Source: G039029935 sp039029935
Lineage (GTDB): Bacteria; Chloroflexota; Anaerolineae; Caldilineales; Caldilineaceae
Reading direction: 5' to 3'
Assembly (NCBI GenBank): GCA_039029935.1
Contig: JBCCFC010000405.1
Coordinates: forward strand, 1 to 10,182
Length of the DNA stretch: 10,182 bases
Positions 6,564 to 10,182 of this stretch are shown here, one piece after another. The position numbers and the translations under genes are program-made. Under the pieces are notes generated by a model. That model did no database searches and had not been told where the DNA came from. It saw only the letters and a program-made list of their open reading frames with translations. Positions within the stretch are counted from its first letter, which is position 1, and every line of letters starts with the position of its first letter.

Positions 6564-6606
6564 TGATGTAATGAAACTGTTTCGTTTTCAACAGATGCAA
6601 CACTGG

Positions 6607-6636
6607 TTGCCAATTCCCAACTATCTTGATTATACT
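6607..6636 (+). promoter_or_regulatory. Sigma70-type promoter for the antitoxin-like gene
   Basis: A -35 TTGCCA (6607-6612), an 18-bp spacer and a -10 TATACT (6631-6636) lie about 55 bp before the ATG at 6691. The -10 overlaps a TATAAT on the opposite strand, so this may be a divergent promoter pair shared with the 5721-6563 nuclease gene. Confidence 0.6.
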
Positions 6637-6690
6637 ATAGACTATTAATTAAACGAGAACAATATACAGATATTGATTTGGAGGTAATTT

Positions 6691-7116
6691 ATGCCAATAA
6701 CACAATTAATTGAATCTGTGCAATATTTAACTACGCCCTAAGGCGAGCGCAATGCTGTTGTTGTAGATATCGAAATCTGGGAAGAATTGGTTCAACTGCT
6801 GAACTATACTACCGCCAGTGAGCAGGACGAAGAGAGTGCATTAAACAGAGCAATGTGGCGAGAAGAGATGGCTTATCGCCGTTTACACCCTTCACTTCTT
6901 GATACATATTTGGGTCAATACGTCGCTATTTATGATGAGCAACTGATTGACCATGATATGGATGAACTTGAACTCTATTTGCGAGTTCGTAAACAGTTTG
7001 GCGACGAATTTGTGCTGATGACGCAAGTAGAAGACGAGGCGGAGGCGGTGTATACGTTCCGTTCACCGAAATTAGCGTCTGTAAATGATAATGAATTGGT
7101 AAAGGTTGCTGCCTGA
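6691..7116 (+). pseudogene. Antitoxin-like gene with DUF5678-like C-terminus, broken by in-frame TAA
   Basis: A GGAGG (6680-6684) 6 nt before ATG 6691 starts a frame that reads MPITQLIESVQYLTTP, meets TAA (6739-6741) at codon 17, then continues in the same frame as GERNAVVVDIEIWEELVQLL and on to TGA at 7114-7116. The joined sequence reads as one protein of 141 residues. The N-terminal half resembles Phd/YefM-like antitoxin starts (QYLTTP-x-GERNAVVVDI), and the second half, LLDTYLGQYVAIYDEQLIDHD, resembles DUF5678-like sequences. One base change from AAA (Lys) or CAA (Gln) explains the stop. A TTG at 6787 could restart translation but has no ribosome binding site and would lose the N-terminal domain. 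Intact promoter, ribosome binding site and reading frame suggest a recent mutation, or a sequencing error. Stop-codon readthrough is less likely. Confidence 0.75.
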
Positions 7117-7141
7117 TGCTTTACACCTATGAGTACCTGTT
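7116..7141 (+). pseudogene. Possible remnant of a partner gene overlapping the antitoxin-like gene
   Basis: The stop of the antitoxin-like gene forms TGATG, so a new ATG (7116-7118) overlaps it by one base, as in coupled two-gene modules. It reads MLYTYEYLF before entering the 3' end of araB, and this frame stops at 7241. I recall genes of this antitoxin-like type followed by short retropepsin-like aspartic protease genes that begin MLYxY, so this may be what is left after a deletion ending near 7141. Nine residues are too few to prove it. Confidence 0.25.
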
Positions 7142-8836
7142 TTACCCAGTCAACGCCGCATGTCGCAACGCCCGCAGCCGCTTCATCACATTATTATTAC
7201 CAGCCTTCTCCCCACGACCAAAATACTCATACAACATCTGATAATCGGCATAAAGCTGGTCATACACAGCCACATTATCTGGAATCGGTCGATAGACTTC
7301 ATCCTTCAGCCCACCCATTCGATCCGCAGCCGCGACCAAATCATCATAGCCACCTGCATCCGCACCCGCCGCCACAGCCCCGTGCATGGCCGCACCGAGT
7401 GCCGCTGCCTGCCCACTACGCACGACACTAAACTCGCGATTCGTCACATCAGCATAAATCTGAAGCAGTAGTTTGTTACGTTCTGGCAGACCACCCGCAG
7501 CCACGATGTGGTTGACGGGGACACCATTCTCGGTCATGGCATCAATAATCGCTCGTGTACCAAAGGCAGTGGACTCAATCAAGGCACGGTAGATGTCAGG
7601 TGCCGTGGTTGCCAACGTTGCCCCTACCAACACACCACTCAACTCGGCATCCACTAGCGTAGAACGACAGCCATTCCACCAGTCGAGTGCCAACAGCCCA
7701 TGTTGTCCTGGCTTCTGTTTGGCGGCTTCGGCTTCCAGTAGCTCATGCACACTTACACCTTGTCGTGCTGCTTCCTCATGATAAAGTGGCGGCACAGCGT
7801 TGTCCACAAACCAGCCAAAGATATCGCCAACAGCAGCCTGCCCTGCTTCATAGCCAAAGGTGCCAGGGACGATGCCATCCTCAACCACACCACTGAGTCC
7901 GGGAACCAGCTTGCGTTCGTCACTGACGACCATGTGACAGGTGCTTGTCCCCATGATCATGACCATTGTGCCGGGGTCATTGGCTTTGGCTGGTGGAACT
8001 GACATGTGGGCGTCAATACCCGCGACAGCGACGGCAACGCCAGCGGGCAATCCCATCCACGCCGCCGCCTCTGCTGTCAACCCGCCAGCCTTTGTGCCAA
8101 GCGCGGCAATTTCACGCGTCATCTTTTGGTCCACAACATGCTCAAACGCCGGATGCAGCGCAGCCAAGAACTCGTTGCTGGGAAAGCCTTCCTCCTTCTG
8201 CCACATCGCCTTGTAGCCCGCCATGCATGAGCTACGCACTTCCTGAGCCGTCAACTGCCAGATGACCCAATCACCCGCCTCAATCAGACGGTCGGCAGCG
8301 TGATAGATGTGGGGAGCCTCGTCCAAAATTTGCAATGCTTTGCTAAAGAACCACTCTGATGAGATGATGCCACCATAGAGGGGCAACCACGCTTCGCCAC
8401 GTTCGATTGCCAGCGCGTTGATTTGATCGGCTTCGGGTTGGGCGGCGTGATGTTTCCAGAGTTTGACCCATGCGTGGGGTTCGCTGCGGTAGTCAGGCAG
8501 TTGACAGAGCGGTGTACCATCCGTTGTGGTGGGTAGCATGGTGCAGGAGGTAAAGTCCAGACCAATGCCGATGACATCGCTGGGGTCCACACCACTTTCC
8601 TGTAATACAGCAGGAATGGTTGTTTGCAGAACAGCAATGTAGTCAGCGGGGTCTTGCAATGCCCAGTCCGGTTCAAGCGTGATGTTGCTCTCTGGCAGTG
8701 TCTGGTCGATGACACCGTTGGCGTAGAGGTGAACCGCCGTTGCCAGTTCGCGTCCATTGCTGACATCAACAAGCAGCGCACGTCCGCTTTCCGTGCCAAA
8801 GTCGATGCCGATTGTGTAGTTGGATTGTGTGTTCAT
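7142..8836 (-). CDS. araB: L-ribulokinase (FGGY family)
   Basis: Phosphorylates L-ribulose with ATP to L-ribulose 5-phosphate, the second step of bacterial L-arabinose use, in the cytoplasm. At 564 residues it has normal AraB length. FGGY features in order: phosphate-binding start GIDFGTESGR (10-19), GLDFTSCT (92-99), YGGIISSEWFFSKAL (154-168), EAGDWVIWQL (186-195), CMAGYKAMW (204-212), catalytic-base segment AGIDAH (Asp275), GTSTCHM (296-302), DGIVPGTFGYEAGQAAVGD (320-338) and the nucleotide-site AAGGLPERN (446-454). The GTSTCHM and GYEAGQ segments favour ribulokinase over xylulokinase or glycerol kinase. The ATG at 8836 follows AGGGGA with 6 nt spacing. The gene lies 21 nt after the 8858-9475 gene on the same strand, so the two may be co-transcribed. 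No araA, araD, transporter or AraC/GntR regulator is visible. Its end converges on the broken antitoxin-like gene with a gap of 25 bp and no clear terminator. Confidence 0.93.
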   Translation of the reverse strand: MNTQSNYTIGIDFGTESGRALLVDVSNGRELATAVHLYANGVIDQTLPESNITLEPDWALQDPADYIAVLQTTIPAVLQESGVDPSDVIGIGLDFTSCTMLPTTTDGTPLCQLPDYRSEPHAWVKLWKHHAAQPEADQINALAIERGEAWLPLYGGIISSEWFFSKALQILDEAPHIYHAADRLIEAGDWVIWQLTAQEVRSSCMAGYKAMWQKEEGFPSNEFLAALHPAFEHVVDQKMTREIAALGTKAGGLTAEAAAWMGLPAGVAVAVAGIDAHMSVPPAKANDPGTMVMIMGTSTCHMVVSDERKLVPGLSGVVEDGIVPGTFGYEAGQAAVGDIFGWFVDNAVPPLYHEEAARQGVSVHELLEAEAAKQKPGQHGLLALDWWNGCRSTLVDAELSGVLVGATLATTAPDIYRALIESTAFGTRAIIDAMTENGVPVNHIVAAGGLPERNKLLLQIYADVTNREFSVVRSGQAAALGAAMHGAVAAGADAGGYDDLVAAADRMGGLKDEVYRPIPDNVAVYDQLYADYQMLYEYFGRGEKAGNNNVMKRLRALRHAALTG

Positions 8837-8857
8837 GATCTTTCCCCTGACTGTGTG

Positions 8858-9475
8858 TTAATTTTTGAACTGCTCGGCAATGTACCCAATGCGGTCAACA
8901 ATATCGGCAACCGACTGACTGTAATAATTGCGTGTATCGACCGAAACGACAGCTTTTTCTAACACGAGAAATTCCCAAATCGCGCTGTTTGTGATAATCC
9001 CATACGCCTTTTCCTGCTCAAAGACGCGTATTGTTGTATACATCTCAGCGATACACTGACCCAACCCATTTGATAGGCTGCTACGTTTTACATCTACGAC
9101 TGAAATAATCGGCGTAGTAAAATCAATTTCATCAAGACTCAATGCGCCATCATACGTACTATTCAATGGGTGTGGCAATTTCAGAGAATCATCGTGTACA
9201 TAGCTCACTTCGGGTTTAAGAAATACCCCCAACCCATACACCTGACCCGCTTTCCATAAAACATGAGAAACAAGCAAGCCAATTCGTGTTGCCTCATTGT
9301 CAAATGCTGATAACCGCATTCGTAGGGCCATTTCGTTGACATTGGCCTGTAAATCTGTATAAGTCTCCCCGCTTGGCGTAAAACCAGGAAACAAATCCAC
9401 GTTATTTTCAAGGTCAATCTGAAAGATTTGTTTAATTTCGGTTAACGTATATTTGCGATAGTCACGAAATGCCAT
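8858..9475 (-). CDS. Uncharacterised protein with PD-(D/E)XK-nuclease-like core
   Basis: A protein of 205 residues, counted from the second of two nearby ATGs. GGAGG lies 6 nt before ATG 9475 but directly abuts ATG 9481, so 9475 is preferred. The region PIISVVDVKRSSLSNGLGQCIAEMYTT (about 122-148) followed by YGIITNSAIWEFLVLE (about 158-173) has the shape of a PD-(D/E)XK core: a strand ending in Asp-Val-Lys (Asp128, Lys130), a Gln-containing helix (GLGQCIAEM, Gln140), and a following strand pair. I recall similar unnamed proteins in cyanobacteria, with GLGQC and TNGxxWxFL-like segments. The N-terminus has TLTEIKQIF and a helical region, and no membrane segment is seen. Whether it cuts DNA is not shown. 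A simple link to araB, 21 nt downstream, is not obvious. Confidence 0.72.
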   Translation of the reverse strand: MAFRDYRKYTLTEIKQIFQIDLENNVDLFPGFTPSGETYTDLQANVNEMALRMRLSAFDNEATRIGLLVSHVLWKAGQVYGLGVFLKPEVSYVHDDSLKLPHPLNSTYDGALSLDEIDFTTPIISVVDVKRSSLSNGLGQCIAEMYTTIRVFEQEKAYGIITNSAIWEFLVLEKAVVSVDTRNYYSQSVADIVDRIGYIAEQFKN

Positions 9476-9534
9476 AAACATCCTCCATCTCTTTTTGCGA
9501 ACGTTTACAATATGCGGAGCTTATCATCATTTCA

Positions 9535-9564
9535 ATTATAATCGTCACTAATTTTCTTTGTTCA
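9535..9564 (-). promoter_or_regulatory. Possible promoter for the 8858-9475 gene
   Basis: On the minus strand, TGAACA (9564-9559; 4 of 6 matches to a -35) and a perfect TATAAT (9540-9535) are separated by 18 bp. They lie about 60 bp before the ATG at 9475. The surrounding DNA is AT-rich, so chance is a real possibility. Confidence 0.4.
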
Positions 9565-9640
9565 TCATACCGCGAAAATGGCATAAGAACAATTTGATGA
9601 TTTTTATTCTGTGGATTAGCCGAATCGCCTAACTTCCTAC

Positions 9641-9672
9641 TTGACTCCGTACCAAAGTACAGGGTGTATACT
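9641..9672 (+). promoter_or_regulatory. MerR-type promoter/operator with 20-bp spacer
   Basis: TTGACT (9641-9646) and TATACT (9667-9672) are separated by 20 bp, longer than the usual 17, as is typical of promoters that MerR-family proteins switch on by untwisting DNA. The spacer holds a dyad: ACTCCGTAC (9644-9652), CAAA, GTACAGGGT (9657-9665), with 7 of 9 positions matching as inverted repeats. The CCGTAC/GTAC pattern resembles mercury-operon operators. The site lies directly before the MerR-family gene, so autoregulation is likely. Confidence 0.8.
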
Positions 9673-9719
9673 ATGCCTAATGGATGATATGAATGCTTTT
9701 TCGATTGATGGATGGACAA

Positions 9720-10124
9720 ATGCAAGGACTAAAAACAGGTGAACTGGCAAAAGCGGTAGGGGTGAATGTAGAGACCCTACGCTATTATGAACGACGGGGC
9801 ATTCTCCCAGAGCCGCCTCGTCGTGAATCGGGCTATCGCATCTATCCCCCAAGCAGCGTGGATCGGCTCCACTTTGTCAAAAGCGCACAGGCGTTGGGCT
9901 TTACACTGGATGAAATTAGCGAGTTGTTGGCGTTGCGCGTGGATGAACACGCCAACAGCGGACAAGTGCGCCAATATGCACAAAACAAAGTGACCCAGAT
10001 TGATGAGAAAATTGCGGCGTTGCAACAGATGCGCAGCGCGCTCGCGAACCTTATCGACCAGTGTCATGGCGAAGGACCGACAAGTGAATGCCCGATTTTA
10101 GAGGCGATGGAGAAGAAGAGTTGA
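9720..10124 (+). CDS. MerR-family metal-responsive transcriptional regulator
   Basis: A protein of 134 residues with the MerR layout: helix-turn-helix LKTGELAKAVGVNVETLRYY (4-23), wing with ERRGILPEPPR and GYRIY (24-42), a second HTH-like part LHFVKSAQALGFTLDEI (50-66), a long dimer helix (about 80-113), and a metal loop with Cys115 and Cys124 separated by 8 residues exactly as in mercury-sensing MerR. At the position of the first metal ligand (Cys82 of MerR, Cys79 of ZntR) there is Ser80. Copper sensor CueR has Ser there and also two loop cysteines, which suggests a monovalent-ion sensor, though this is inference. I chose ATG 9720 because MQGLKTGELA fits the family. ATGs at 9693 and 9708 are in frame, but the first would leave a leader of only about 14 nt from the predicted promoter. 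The stop codon lies inside a repeat. Its target genes, if other than itself, are outside the window. Confidence 0.9.
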   Translation: MQGLKTGELAKAVGVNVETLRYYERRGILPEPPRRESGYRIYPPSSVDRLHFVKSAQALGFTLDEISELLALRVDEHANSGQVRQYAQNKVTQIDEKIAALQQMRSALANLIDQCHGEGPTSECPILEAMEKKS

Positions 10125-10182
10125 AGAGTTGAAAAGTTGAAGGAGCGTGAGGGTGAACCCTTCAACCCTTCAACTTTTCAAC
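10118..10182. repeat. Octamer-repeat palindrome (runs off the window)
   Basis: GAGTTGAA occurs at 10118-10125 and 10126-10133, then AAGTTGAA at 10134-10141. The other side has CCCTTCAA at 10158-10165 and 10166-10173, then CTTTTCAA at 10174-10181. GTTGAAAAGTTGAAGG (10128-10143) pairs perfectly with CCTTCAACTTTTCAAC (10167-10182) around a 23-nt loop that has its own small GGGT/ACCC stem. It begins inside the last codons of the MerR-family gene and supplies its stop codon. It may act as a transcription terminator, but the window ends before any T-run could be seen. Confidence 0.8.

Noticed and set aside
7941..8216. Several plus-strand open frames across araB
   Set aside because: They are opposite a well-conserved, full-length kinase gene and show no motifs or ribosome binding sites.
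9693..9719. Earlier ATG start for the MerR-family gene
   Set aside because: It adds nine residues not typical of the family and would leave only about 14 nt from the predicted transcription start; it is kept as an alternative.

Overview
The window looks like a piece of a Chloroflexota genome (Herpetosiphon-like or an Anaerolineae relative; genus not resolvable). The clues are a secreted protease with a long Pro/Thr 'PTNTP/LPPT' linker and a C-terminal FLPIV tail, a membrane-anchored Cas4-like nuclease of a type I recall from this phylum, a Vsr/DUF559-type nuclease common there, and octamer-based repeats between genes. This is pattern recognition, not a database result.

Layout. (1) 1-3857: two divergent genes for exported proteins, a truncated one on the minus strand and a 1017-residue multidomain metzincin metalloprotease on the plus strand, separated by about 430 bp of AT-rich DNA. 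(2) 3882-3968: a very strong hairpin that can terminate transcription in both directions, followed by an 8-bp tandem repeat, between convergent genes. (3) 3968-6563: four minus-strand genes in operon-like order: a DUF559-type nuclease with a beta-clamp-binding tail, a helical protein of unknown function, an AbiEii/DUF6036-like nucleotidyltransferase that overlaps it, and a membrane-anchored Cas4-like PD-(D/E)XK nuclease. A 68-bp palindrome lies inside this group. (4) 6564-7141: a clear promoter and ribosome binding site drive an antitoxin-like gene broken by an in-frame TAA, followed by what may be the first codons of a lost partner gene. (5) 7142-9475: an intact L-ribulokinase gene (araB) and, just upstream on the same strand, a protein that looks like another PD-(D/E)XK-type enzyme. 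(6) 9641-10182: a MerR-type promoter/operator with a 20-bp spacer, a MerR-family metal sensor in which Ser replaces one metal-ligand Cys, and octamer-repeat palindromic DNA running off the window edge.

How it fits together. The protease and its divergent neighbour are extracellular proteins. AraB phosphorylates L-ribulose, but no araA or araD is visible, so the pathway must be completed elsewhere. The MerR protein probably controls its own promoter and perhaps a metal-export gene beyond the window. The 3968-6563 group is the best candidate for an undescribed system: two distinct nuclease-fold proteins, a nucleotidyltransferase with an overlapping partner and a membrane anchor on one strand. 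Together with the decayed antitoxin-like gene and palindromic repeats, it looks like accessory, possibly defence-related, DNA. That function is an inference.
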